In this document: one piece after another, positions 52,447-60,684 of the stretch
How the letters are laid out: each line of letters begins with the position of its first letter
Position numbering within the stretch: the stretch's first letter is position 1
Assembly: GCA_963770485.1 (NCBI GenBank)
Contig: CAVYPX010000016.1
Coordinates: forward strand, 1,051,920-1,115,919
Direction: 5' to 3'
DNA length: 64,000 bases
Source of the DNA: CAVVEC01 sp963770485
GTDB lineage: Bacteria; Acidobacteriota; Terriglobia; Terriglobales; Acidobacteriaceae
Position numbers and translations under genes: made by a program
The notes under the pieces: model-generated
Seen by the model: the letters and a program-made list of their open reading frames with translations, nothing else
What the model was told of the DNA's origin: nothing
The model's database searches: none

Positions 52447-53745
52447 ATGCGATGGAAATCCTACCTAAGACCAACGGCAACTCTCGCGATGGCTCTTCTC
52501 TGGGCACCCGGCGCCTGGGCCGGACCCAGGTACAAGGTTCTTTACAACTTCAAAGGCGGGAATGATGGAGCCGGCCCGGCCGGAGGGCTGATCTCGGATG
52601 CCTCCGGAAATCTTTATGGTACAACCGCGACTGGGGGTGTCAACTGTTCTCAAACCGGAGGATGCGGCACGGTATTTGAGTTGAGGCGTGTTAGGAACGG
52701 TTGGGAGGAAGAACTGCTCTACCGCTTCCGTGGCAACCCGGACGGCGCGCACCCACATGCAAATCTCGCATTCGACAAAAAAGGTAACCTTTACGGTGTA
52801 ACCGAAGATGGCGGCGGCGAAGCAAACTGTTCTGGCAGTGGGTGTGGCGTTGTCTTCGAGCTAACGCCAAGCGCCGGTGCCAAATGGAAGGAGACCATTG
52901 CCCACAGCTTCACCGGAGGTAACGACGGGCAGGTTCCGGCGGCGGGCGTGATTCTTGATGCGACAGGAAACATGTATGGCACAACATTAAATGGCGGCGG
53001 CAGTATGAACTGCACGCCTAACGGCTGCGGCACGGTATTTGAGCTGACTTCGCAGGCCGACGGCAATTGGCACGAGACAATTCTCCATAGCTTTTCTGCG
53101 ACGGATGGGGCGTCGCCCAACGGGCTGATTTTCGACAATGCGGGCAACCTTTACGGACTAACTTATATCGGCGGAACTTATGGCGCTGGTGCGGCTTTTG
53201 AGCTGTCGCCAAGTTTCGGTCGAGGATGGATTGAGAGCGTCCTGTACAACTTCGAGGGTGGCTCAGATGGTGCCGGTCCCGGTAACGGCCTGACCTTCAG
53301 AGGGCGCAACCTGTTCGGCGCTACGCCCAATGGGGGCGACGCCGGATGGGGGACGATTTTCGAGCTTAAGCCGGGATCCGGTGGCGGCTGGACGCACACG
53401 GTTTTATACAGTTTCACTGGAGTTAAGGACGGGCGTTATCCTTTCAGCCCGTTCGTTTTTGACAAGTCGGGAAATCTATACGGTACCACCGGCGGTGATG
53501 TGTCCTGCCTTCACGGCAATCGTTGGGGTTGCGGAAACGTCTTTGAACTGAAACCTCAGTCAGGGGGGCAGTGGAAGCTGCAAGTGCTGCATAACTTTCC
53601 CGGCGGGAAGGGCGATTCGTACCCTTTTCAGGTTATGTCCGATGGGCGGAATAATCTTTATGGCGTTGCCGGCGAGGGCGGAACTGGAAAATGCCAAGGA
53701 GGTGGCTGGGCGGGTTGCGGCGTCGTGTTTGAATTGACGCCGTAG
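52447..53745 (+). CDS. GloVer-type tandem-repeat secreted protein
   Basis: 432 residues with signal peptide (LAMALLWAPGAWA). Seven repeats of about 45-60 residues, each of the form LYNFxGGxDGAxP...GNLYGTTxxGG...GTVFEL, the choice-of-anchor tandem GloVer family named for such phrases. They probably make a beta-propeller-like surface protein. The protein ends directly after repeat seven with VVFELTP, so the usual C-terminal anchor is absent. Ligand unknown. Confidence 0.88.
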   Translation: MRWKSYLRPTATLAMALLWAPGAWAGPRYKVLYNFKGGNDGAGPAGGLISDASGNLYGTTATGGVNCSQTGGCGTVFELRRVRNGWEEELLYRFRGNPDGAHPHANLAFDKKGNLYGVTEDGGGEANCSGSGCGVVFELTPSAGAKWKETIAHSFTGGNDGQVPAAGVILDATGNMYGTTLNGGGSMNCTPNGCGTVFELTSQADGNWHETILHSFSATDGASPNGLIFDNAGNLYGLTYIGGTYGAGAAFELSPSFGRGWIESVLYNFEGGSDGAGPGNGLTFRGRNLFGATPNGGDAGWGTIFELKPGSGGGWTHTVLYSFTGVKDGRYPFSPFVFDKSGNLYGTTGGDVSCLHGNRWGCGNVFELKPQSGGQWKLQVLHNFPGGKGDSYPFQVMSDGRNNLYGVAGEGGTGKCQGGGWAGCGVVFELTP

Positions 53746-54160
53746 TCCCTGACGGCTTGCAGAGTCTCTATTACTGCGTTGTCGCGAGGCGGAGACGCCC
53801 CGAACGCAGATGGGGAGCCCTTTCCGGCTCCCCGATGAAGCTCGTGCAGTAGTTTCCGTCACGGACAGACACCGCGCCCGCTTGCTCAACGCAGGCCGTG
53901 TTGCCGGGCTGAGTGGCCGCAGGATTTCTGTGAGGCGCTCAACAGTCAGCAGGCTCTCCCATAATCACCGACTACGGTGACTCGCGTCACGGCAGAGTTT
54001 TTCTCAAGGATTGAAACTGAACTTGCCCCGGGGCGAGAAGTTGGCAGTATCTTGCACCGAGGCTGGAGCCTGCGGAGGCTGCGGTCGCAAACCGGCCCTC
54101 AGCCTGCGAAAGCTCCGGTTTTACCAGTTCCTTCGATTCTGACAAGAGCAGAGAGCAATC
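53746..54160. other. intergenic region with one hairpin
   Basis: No coding potential seen. GGGGAGCC (53812-53819) and GGCTCCCC (53826-53833) form an 8-bp stem about 65 bp after the GloVer gene and may terminate it, though no T-run follows. The rest, up to the cytochrome gene, shows no recognisable element. Confidence 0.5.
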
Positions 54161-54496
54161 ATGAAGACATCGCAGCTTGTCATAGTGATTTTGATGATCG
54201 CGATTATGCTGTTCATCCTGGTTCCCAGCGTTGCCTTGACCGCCGATGACGGAGCCACCCTGTTCAACGCCAAGTGCGCTGCCTGCCATGGCGTAGATGG
54301 GGCCGGCAAGCCAGCGGCGAAGATTCCAAGCCTGATTTCTGACGAAGCCAGAAAGGCAACGGATGCCGATTTGACGGATGGAGTGGCGAATGGCGGTCCC
54401 GGCAAGAGAGCCACACATGCATTTCAGACCAAGGGAGTCACACCTGACCAGATCAAGATGATCGTGTCGTACATTCGAGAAATGCAAAAGAAGTAG
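54161..54496 (+). CDS. small monohaem c-type cytochrome
   Basis: 111 residues. Signal or anchor helix (LVIVILMIAIMLFILVPSVALT), then a cytochrome-c domain with CAACHGVDGAGKPAAK (haem site C39-C42-H43). The helix VTPDQIKMIVSYIREMQKK closes the domain. In class I cytochromes the axial Met lies in a MPAF motif before this helix; here the aligned residues are THAF. The sixth ligand may thus be His or absent. Periplasmic; standing alone, redox partner unknown. Confidence 0.87.
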   Translation: MKTSQLVIVILMIAIMLFILVPSVALTADDGATLFNAKCAACHGVDGAGKPAAKIPSLISDEARKATDADLTDGVANGGPGKRATHAFQTKGVTPDQIKMIVSYIREMQKK

Positions 54497-54760
54497 CCAA
54501 AAACGGCTTCGGGCCACGAAAAAGGTCGGGGCCGGCATGGCGTAGCGGAATTCCCCGCGTAAGGCGGAAATGACGAGCCTTCGGCAGAGGCGACCACGGG
54601 TCGGCATCTTTGCTCCGTCAGGTCCATCGAAGATCGTTCCTGCTCACATTATTTCAACCAGTTCCGCGTAATCCCTCGCACCACGCTTCGGCTATCTGCG
54701 TGCAATTGGCAAACTCACCCAGGGTCCAGTCGAGCAGGATCCACCCGGGAGGAATACGTC

Positions 54761-55090
54761 GTGCTTCACAAATGCGCTAACCCCGTCTGCCTTAATCCTT
54801 TCCGGAAATTGAGCCAAGGGAAGCTCTTTCTGGTCGAAACCGAGGCCAATGACCCCTCCAATCCCGAACGGCTGCACGCCAGGGGCAAGCCCCCACGCCA
54901 TATCGAACACTACTGGCTCTGCGATCAGTGCGCTTCCATGCTGACTCTCTCATTTGAAAGGGGACGAGGGATGATCACAGTTCCCCTGCCCAAGGTCGCA
55001 GGAAGGATCCCTGTATCCAGTGTGCATCTAGGCGACTTAACCAGCGAGGGGAGCGGCCGGAACGAGCAATCCACGTCGAAAGGCGCGTAA
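54761..55090 (+). CDS. small Cys-containing hypothetical protein
   Basis: 109 residues from GTG 54761, preceded by GGAGGAA. Two cysteine pairs, CANPVC near the N-terminus and CDQC at about residues 54-57, with nearby His (HIEHYWLC), suggest a zinc-binding knuckle. FRKLSQGKLFLVE precedes a variable charged stretch. Recognisable as a recurring Acidobacteriota hypothetical, without known function. Followed after 10 bp by another Cys-containing gene, so likely an operon of two. Confidence 0.7.
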   Translation: MLHKCANPVCLNPFRKLSQGKLFLVETEANDPSNPERLHARGKPPRHIEHYWLCDQCASMLTLSFERGRGMITVPLPKVAGRIPVSSVHLGDLTSEGSGRNEQSTSKGA

Positions 55091-55100
55091 GGGTAACGGT

Positions 55101-55595
55101 ATGGACGACGTCGGAAACCTGTGCACCATCTGTGGGGAGGAGAAATCGCCGGGCCAGGTCTGGTTCCTGGTCGCCGAAAACCGCTGGGAAGACAAGCTGA
55201 AGATTCTCCGCTGGCACGACCGGTTGGCGCATCGGGAGGGAATTCATCGCGCCTGCTGCGCCTCGCATGTGCAGGAACTGGTGGTGCATTGGATGACGAC
55301 TGGCAGCCTCGACTATCCTTTTGCTTCGGTCGCACAAAAGTCCGAAAACTCGCCCACATGGCCGGACTCCGTTTTGCCGACGGCGTACGACATCGGTACG
55401 TTCGGTGCCGGGCAAATCGGGGAACTCGCGGTGCACCGGGAGAGTCTGGGCCGCGCGCTCAGCGAAAACCCGGACTCGTTACAAGTCATTCTGGACGAAC
55501 TCTTGGACGCCTTAGAACGCGAGACCACCCGGGTTTCGCCAGACCTCGAACTAGAAGAGGACGAGATGCTGTCGGCCGTGCCACGCCAAGTGTGA
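55101..55595 (+). CDS. hypothetical protein with possible zinc site
   Basis: 164 residues. CTICGEE at the N-terminus and HRACCASHVQELVVHWM at about residues 49-65 can supply a Cys2-Cys/His metal site. The second half is acidic and helical (LQVILDELLDALERETTRVSPDLELEEDE). No family recognised. Starts 10 bp after the previous gene and ends just before the convergent DUF2252 gene. Confidence 0.65.
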   Translation: MDDVGNLCTICGEEKSPGQVWFLVAENRWEDKLKILRWHDRLAHREGIHRACCASHVQELVVHWMTTGSLDYPFASVAQKSENSPTWPDSVLPTAYDIGTFGAGQIGELAVHRESLGRALSENPDSLQVILDELLDALERETTRVSPDLELEEDEMLSAVPRQV

Positions 55596-55621
55596 GGTAT
55601 GGCGCCCTGATCCGGCAGGGT

Positions 55622-56707
55622 TCAAGCCGCAGAAAACTTCTTCCACTCCCGCCAGTCACGCTGAACCGCTCCCGTCATATCTTTGGCAGCCATGGATAGC
55701 CAGTTCGGCTGGAGCCGGTCCAGATGGCGACGAATACCTTTTCGTGCATTCCGGCTGCCGAGGTGAATGTTCGCCGTTTCCCATCCCATGGCAAAAAGCA
55801 GCCGGAGTTCGTCACGGTGGGCAGGCAGTTCGTTGAGTTCGATGCGGGAGCAGTGCGGCGACAGGCGGCGAACCAACCAGCGACCCCGTACCTGCACGAA
55901 GGGATCCGGACATCGTACCGCGCCCCTGATGATATTTTCGTACAAGACGACCTCGGCTCGCTTGACTCCCTTCGCCCAGTCGACCGCGGACGGCGTCAGC
56001 GCCTTGGCCTCGCGTGCGATTCTCGCCCCGTGGCACTCGGCCAGGGCCACCACCCGAACGTGCCCCAGGCTTCCTAATCCAGCCACCCGTCGGACGGTGC
56101 GGTAGCTGAGACCCCGCTCCGGCATCAGGTGATCGAGAGCCTTCTCCGCGCTGGCCGGGATGCCGCTGGCGATCTTCGGCAGACTTTCTATCTTCTGCCA
56201 GAAGTGCACCGGGTCACGCAATTCGCCGGTCGCGATTTGGCGCAACCAGGTGTGTTCCTCCTCGAGTACAAAGGGGCGGCCCTCTTCCGCGAGGGATTTC
56301 CTGTAACCGTCCAGGATGGCGGCGCAAGCCTCCTTTGCTTTTATCGCCAGATGCCCGGCTTCAGCGGCCAGCACGACGCTGGCTGCAGTGCGTACCAGGT
56401 CGAGAGTGTAGGGCAGGCCGGCCGCTTCGTCAAAATCGTTGACGCCCCAGACCAGGCGGCCCTCAATGTCACGCCAGGTGCCAAAGTTCTCCACGTGAAG
56501 ATCGCCCACCGCAAGGACGTGGGGCGCGCGTACGAGGTCTGGACAGACCTCGGGCCAGACCTGCATCCAGCGATAGAAGGTTGCCCTTAAGAAAGGGAAG
56601 GCCGCTTCCGCCATGTGCTGGTGCTTGAGGCGCAAGTCGGGCTTCACCAGCCTGGTATGCCGGCCCAGCCACTCCTCAAAGCGCCGCGTTGCTTTGACAA
56701 TGTTCAC
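55622..56707 (-). CDS. DUF2252 family protein
   Basis: 361 residues. Family signatures VGDLHVENFGTWRD (about 67-80) and WGVNDFDEAAGLPYTLDLVR (about 87-106) resemble the kinase-like phosphotransferase catalytic loop and metal-binding Asp. N-terminal KHQHMAEAAFPFLRATFYRW is also typical. Proteins of this family are uncharacterised but have an aminoglycoside-phosphotransferase-like appearance. The family is often longer (about 400-450), so this is a compact form. Monocistronic. Confidence 0.85.
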   Translation of the reverse strand: MNIVKATRRFEEWLGRHTRLVKPDLRLKHQHMAEAAFPFLRATFYRWMQVWPEVCPDLVRAPHVLAVGDLHVENFGTWRDIEGRLVWGVNDFDEAAGLPYTLDLVRTAASVVLAAEAGHLAIKAKEACAAILDGYRKSLAEEGRPFVLEEEHTWLRQIATGELRDPVHFWQKIESLPKIASGIPASAEKALDHLMPERGLSYRTVRRVAGLGSLGHVRVVALAECHGARIAREAKALTPSAVDWAKGVKRAEVVLYENIIRGAVRCPDPFVQVRGRWLVRRLSPHCSRIELNELPAHRDELRLLFAMGWETANIHLGSRNARKGIRRHLDRLQPNWLSMAAKDMTGAVQRDWREWKKFSAA

Positions 56708-56768
56708 TTGCGGTCCGGAGCGTCAACATAGAACCATCCTGATCAAATGTCAACGCAGCTGACATTGC

Positions 56769-56936
56769 GGTAGTGGCTCAGTTTGATTTGTCATCCCGAG
56801 CAAGCGTTCTTTGCGCAGCGAGAGCCTGCCTGAGCGCAGTCGAAGGGGATCTGGGCGAGCCGCGCGATGTGTCGCGTTCTTTGCGACACCATAATCGCGC
56901 GTTCGGCTCGCTTCCATATCAAACTGAGCCACTACC
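56769..56936 (+). mobile_element. MITE-like element, copy B (168 bp) with 8-bp target duplication
   Basis: Terminal repeats GGTAGTGGCTCAGTTTGAT and its complement, 19 bases. GACATTGC precedes (56761-56768) and follows (56937-56944) the element exactly. Same orientation as copy C, opposite to copy A. Contains no gene. Confidence 0.9.
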
Positions 56937-57023
56937 GACATTGCGGGCAGGAAAGTATGACGGATCGGATGGCCGGCCGTCTTGGCCGGCTCCGCCGCCA
57001 GGCAACGATTCCACGAGCACTGC

Positions 57024-57278
57024 TTAGTTCGCGTAGTACTTCGCGTTGATGTCAATAAACGGTTTCAATTCTTCCGGCAAATCGTCTACTGCATAGATGG
57101 ATTCCGAGGTGCACACCGGCACGCAAGCTCCGCAATCAATGCAGCCGGCCGGCTCGACATACATTTGCGTCGCCGCCTCAAAGCCCGGCTCGTCCTTCTT
57201 AGGATGAATGCAGTCGGTCGGACAGACATCGGCACAGAGAAGGTCTTTGATGCACTTATCAGTAATTACATAGGCCAT
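57024..57278 (-). CDS. ferredoxin, 7Fe/8Fe type
   Basis: 84 residues from ATG 57278 with GGAG seven bases upstream. Two clusters are indicated: CIKDLLCADVCPTDCIHP and CIDCGACVPVCTSESI (CxxCxxCxxxC). The first motif has spacing like the FdxA/seven-iron type, where the first cluster may be [3Fe-4S]. Cytosolic electron carrier. The gene is bracketed by two directly repeated MITE-like elements (56769-56936 and 57322-57492), the second only 43 bp upstream of the start. Confidence 0.92.
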   Translation of the reverse strand: MAYVITDKCIKDLLCADVCPTDCIHPKKDEPGFEAATQMYVEPAGCIDCGACVPVCTSESIYAVDDLPEELKPFIDINAKYYAN

Positions 57279-57321
57279 GGTCAAGCTCCGAATCAAGAGT
57301 TTGAAGCAATTTCAGGCTACG

Positions 57322-57492
57322 GGTAGTGGCTCAGTTTGATTTGTCATTCCGAGCAAGCGTTCGTTGCGCAGCGAGAGCCTGCCCTGAGCGAAGTCGAAGG
57401 GGATCTGGGCGAGCTGCGCGGAAGCGTCGCGTTCTTTGCGACGCAATAATCGCGCGTTTTGGCTCGCCTCCATATCAAACTGAGCCACTACC
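57322..57492 (+). mobile_element. MITE-like element, copy C (171 bp)
   Basis: Same 19-base terminal inverted repeats as copy B and over most of its length the same interior. Flanks AGGCTACG (57314-57321) and AGACTACG (57493-57500) match at seven of eight positions, consistent with a slightly decayed target duplication. It has probably displaced or supplied the promoter region of the ferredoxin gene. Confidence 0.88.
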
Positions 57493-57519
57493 AGACTACG
57501 TGGCGACGCTTCACTTTGC

Positions 57520-57535
57520 TGTGATCTACATCACG
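57520..57535. promoter_or_regulatory. CRP/FNR-family-like palindrome
   Basis: TGTGATCTACATCACG fits TGTGA-N6-TCACA except for the last base. It lies 242 bp upstream of the ferredoxin start, on the far side of MITE copy C. Whether it once controlled the ferredoxin or another transcript is unknown. Confidence 0.45.
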
Positions 57536-57812
57536 AACGGGATGTGTCCTACGTCGCATTCGAACCGCGGGCATTCCGGGAGGGAATTGTAGTCCGGGAG
57601 AACTAAGTCCTGGCAGTGTCTCAATTTCGGCAGCCGCGAATTCCTCGCTGGCGATTTGCAATCTCTGCGCACTCCGCGCGGCCGTTTCCGCGACCTCAGC
57701 GATTTAAGACTTTGTTTACCGAAGTGTCATTAAAACCTTAGAACGCGAAGACCGCTGAGAACCCCCGCAGAGTGCGCGGAGAAACCCGGCATAGGGCAAG
57801 CTGAGAGACTGC

Positions 57813-58049
57813 CTAAGTTCTTGGTTTGTACCCCGAGCACTGTATGACCGGCAAACGCGGATACTTGGGAAATCTCGAATCAGTGGCGGAAAGCCGGCAC
57901 AAGTAGAACGTGGACCCGCGTGCCGACTTGATCGATCGAACGTTCTGACAATCGGCACACAAGCCAACACCAGATCGTTCGTTCCTTATGTCGTCGTCCC
58001 CGGTCACATCAGCAGGATAGCGCACTGCGATAGAACAACGGCGGCCCAC
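57813..58049 (-). CDS. small four-cysteine hypothetical protein
   Basis: 78 residues from GTG 58049; the conserved-looking part is GLCADCQNVRSIKSARGSTF then YLCRLSATDSRFPKYPRLPV with a final C, so initiation at TTG 57962 (49 residues) is equally possible. The CxxC...C...C spacing suggests a zinc knuckle. The FPKYPRLPV phrase recurs in small Acidobacteriota hypotheticals. Its frame opens 15 bp after the modA stop on the same strand, so co-transcription is likely. Confidence 0.6.
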   Translation of the reverse strand: MGRRCSIAVRYPADVTGDDDIRNERSGVGLCADCQNVRSIKSARGSTFYLCRLSATDSRFPKYPRLPVIQCSGYKPRT

Positions 58050-58064
58050 ACGCGGACATTCTCC

Positions 58065-58868
58065 CTACTTGCTGCCCGCCCCGCTCGACACATCAAATCC
58101 GTAGCTTCGAAGCACATCGCCGATGGCTGCCGTCTTAATGAATGCCAGGAACTGCCGGGCAATCGGCTTGCCCTTCGACGAGCGCAGGATCACGCAGGCT
58201 TGCTCAATCGGTGGATAATCGCCGGCCGGAATCTCCGCATACCGCCCCTTGTCTTTCATGGTCGGGGACTGAGCCAGGGAAAGGGCCACGATGCCTGCAT
58301 CCGCAGCGCCCGAAACCACGAAAGACGCAGCCTGGGAAATATTCTCGCCCAACACCAGTTTGTCTTTCACCCGGTCATAAATGTTTTCTTTCTGCATGGC
58401 CGCGACCGCAGCTTTTCCGTACGGGGCATGCTCGGGGTTTGCGATCGCGATTTTTTTGACTGACGGATTCAGTAAGGCTTTCAACCCGATGCTCAAATCC
58501 AGTGCTGACTGCTTCGGCACCCAGACCACAAGTTTCCCGCTCGCGTACTGGTAGAAGGTCCCGGGTTCGGTCAGGCCCGCCGCCTCAAGCTGCCTGGGAT
58601 AGTCAAGGTTGGCCGAGAGGAACATGTCAAAAGGAGCGCCATTCTGTAGCTGCTGAGCAAAGTTCCCGGAGGAGCCATAAACCACCTTCACGCTTTGTCC
58701 GGTTTCCTTCTGGAATCGCTCGGCAATATCCTGCATGGCAAACTGCAGGTCCGCTGCGGCCGCGACCGTGATCTCCTGGGCTGAACATAGCTGCCCCTCG
58801 CCGTGGAAGATGATGGCCGTGAGGGCAAAGAGAAGAAGGAATCTGCAGACTCGCGACATTCGGTGCAT
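58065..58868 (-). CDS. modA: molybdate ABC transporter substrate-binding protein
   Basis: 267 residues from ATG 58868; a signal peptide follows (VCRFLLLFALTAIIFHGEGQLCSAQ). Mature start EITVAAAADLQFAMQDIAERF and YGSSGNFAQQLQNGAPFDMFLSA form the oxyanion-binding loops of ModA. The C-terminal half includes the AGIVALS loop of the binding cleft. Periplasmic capture of molybdate or tungstate. No modB or modC follows in the window; instead a small Cys protein does, so the partner permease must be elsewhere. A TATAAT-like hexamer lies just upstream. Confidence 0.9.
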   Translation of the reverse strand: MHRMSRVCRFLLLFALTAIIFHGEGQLCSAQEITVAAAADLQFAMQDIAERFQKETGQSVKVVYGSSGNFAQQLQNGAPFDMFLSANLDYPRQLEAAGLTEPGTFYQYASGKLVVWVPKQSALDLSIGLKALLNPSVKKIAIANPEHAPYGKAAVAAMQKENIYDRVKDKLVLGENISQAASFVVSGAADAGIVALSLAQSPTMKDKGRYAEIPAGDYPPIEQACVILRSSKGKPIARQFLAFIKTAAIGDVLRSYGFDVSSGAGSK

Positions 58869-59023
58869 GGCGTGATTATAGGTGAGAAGCGAACAGAGCC
58901 GGAACACACCAATCCCCGCGCGAGCAGCATCAGTTTTGATAGTGAAATGAGCGCGAACTGCCGGATTACCAACTCCGGCCTCAACTCAAAATGGGGAAGG
59001 GCATGGATCGGAGTAACGGCAGT

Positions 59024-59209
59024 CTAAATAGAACGAAGTTCGCCCGACAATTTTGCTGCAGCGAATTCAGGCCTTTGGTTGGACGACCCGCTCTTCGCTG
59101 CGCCGTTGTCGAGCATCTCGCCGCTCTTCTTGCAAATCCAGAACAGACTGGCAACCGTAATTACGCCGAATGAAATCCAGATCATCAAGAACAATTCGAC
59201 CCAGTACAT
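59024..59209 (-). CDS. small single-helix membrane protein
   Basis: 61 residues from ATG 59209, which has AGAGGT five bases upstream; this decides the start against longer readings. MYWVELFLMIWISFGVITVASLFWICKKSGEML is one membrane helix followed by a short polar tail. No family recognised. Divergent from the ABC permease pair at 59432. Confidence 0.65.
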   Translation of the reverse strand: MYWVELFLMIWISFGVITVASLFWICKKSGEMLDNGAAKSGSSNQRPEFAAAKLSGELRSI

Positions 59210-59431
59210 GATTGACCTCTGCGCCCGTGTAGAGGCAGTGACGCGGGCACGATTATAGGCAAAATCATGTGCCTTGGGAACGGTGCAAATATTTTCGCTA
59301 AAACTGCAACTTCTCAGTCGGCCGTACGCTAACTTCACACCCGGCGGCGAGTCTATTACAGCGTCCCATTAAGCTCAACTTCAGGATGAGGAACCGGAGT
59401 CTATCCTCCAGCGTATCATTGTAGACAGAGC

Positions 59432-60682
59432 ATGCGCCTGCTTTTCGATATCTTCGCCCAGACTCTAGGCACACTGTGGGCACACAAGCTGCGCTCGTTC
59501 CTGACCATGTTCGGCATCGCCTGGGGCGTGGGTTCGCTCTTGCTTCTGGTCGGCTTAGGTGAGGGTTTTCGCTCGGGCAATCGAAAGCAGTTCGATGAAA
59601 TCGGCGAGAACGTGTTGTTCATCTTCGGAGGGCGGGCTCCCGCCATGAATGGAAGTTTCACCAGCCTGCGGCAGTATTACCTCACTTTTAAAGATTACCA
59701 GGACATTGTGAGAGAGTGTCCCGATGTCGGGGCGGCGGTCCCCATCATTGCGCGGGATGATATTCGGGCGGTCAGCGACTTCTATCAGAGCAGCGGACGG
59801 CTGATGGGGGTGCCCGCCGAGTTCAACCGGGTCCGATACGTGCCGGTAGCCGACGGACGCTGGATTGACGAATTGGACGACGCCCAAAAACGCCCTGTGG
59901 TTGTGTTGGGCGACGAAGCCCGTCGCGTTCTGTTCCCGGGACGTCCCTCGATTGGCAGCACCATTTTGCTGAACGGAATCCGCTTCCAGGTGATTGGCAC
60001 TCTGAAGCGAATCGGGCACGGCGACAATAACACCATGAATCTAAGAATCTTCATCCCGTTCAACACCATGCGAGACAACTTCCGTCCACTGAACGTGGGT
60101 GAAATCGACAATGCCATTTCTTTTGTCAACTACCAGGCAAAGTCGCGCGCCTTGCACGAGATCGCCAAAGTCGAGGTGCACAAGGTCATCGCCCGTAATC
60201 ATGGCTTCGACTATCGCAATGTGGACGCCTTTGATGAGTGGGATACGGTTCGTACCGTGGATCAAGTGGGTAAGATTTTCGATGCGATGAATATGTTTTT
60301 GGGCAGCGTGGGCCTGGTGACCCTGGCGCTGGGCGCGATCGGGATCATTAATATCATGCTGGTTGCAGTCGCGGATCGCACTCGCGAAATCGGACTGCGG
60401 AAGGCGGTGGGTGCGACCAACCGCAGCATCATGTTTCAGTTTTTCGTGGAAGGCGCGTTTTTAACCCTGCTCAGCGGTGGAATCGGCATGGGCGGCGCGG
60501 CCGCGCTCATGAAGGCACTTTCTTTCCTGCCGTCACCTCCGGGATGGGACACTCCCAAGCTGGTGCCTTCCACCGCCGCGCTGGCCATTGGATCGCTGGC
60601 GCTGGCCGGTGTGATCGCTGGTTTATACCCGGCGCGCAAGGCGGCGCTGCTGGAACCGGTGGAGGCCCTCCGAAGGGAATAG
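59432..60682 (+). CDS. MacB-type ABC transporter permease (FtsX/MacB_PCD)
   Basis: 416 residues. N-terminal helix (TMFGIAWGVGSLLLLVGLGEG), a periplasmic MacB_PCD domain (about 45-265), then three C-terminal helices typical of FtsX permeases. GLRKAVGATNRSIMFQFFVEG is the cytoplasmic coupling segment and GLYPARKAALLEPVEALRRE the characteristic C-terminus. Mechanotransmitter family that exports lipids, peptides or drugs. No ATPase lies within the window after it; the pair of permeases may share a distant one. Confidence 0.9.
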   Translation: MRLLFDIFAQTLGTLWAHKLRSFLTMFGIAWGVGSLLLLVGLGEGFRSGNRKQFDEIGENVLFIFGGRAPAMNGSFTSLRQYYLTFKDYQDIVRECPDVGAAVPIIARDDIRAVSDFYQSSGRLMGVPAEFNRVRYVPVADGRWIDELDDAQKRPVVVLGDEARRVLFPGRPSIGSTILLNGIRFQVIGTLKRIGHGDNNTMNLRIFIPFNTMRDNFRPLNVGEIDNAISFVNYQAKSRALHEIAKVEVHKVIARNHGFDYRNVDAFDEWDTVRTVDQVGKIFDAMNMFLGSVGLVTLALGAIGIINIMLVAVADRTREIGLRKAVGATNRSIMFQFFVEGAFLTLLSGGIGMGGAAALMKALSFLPSPPGWDTPKLVPSTAALAIGSLALAGVIAGLYPARKAALLEPVEALRRE

Positions 60683-60684
60683 TC

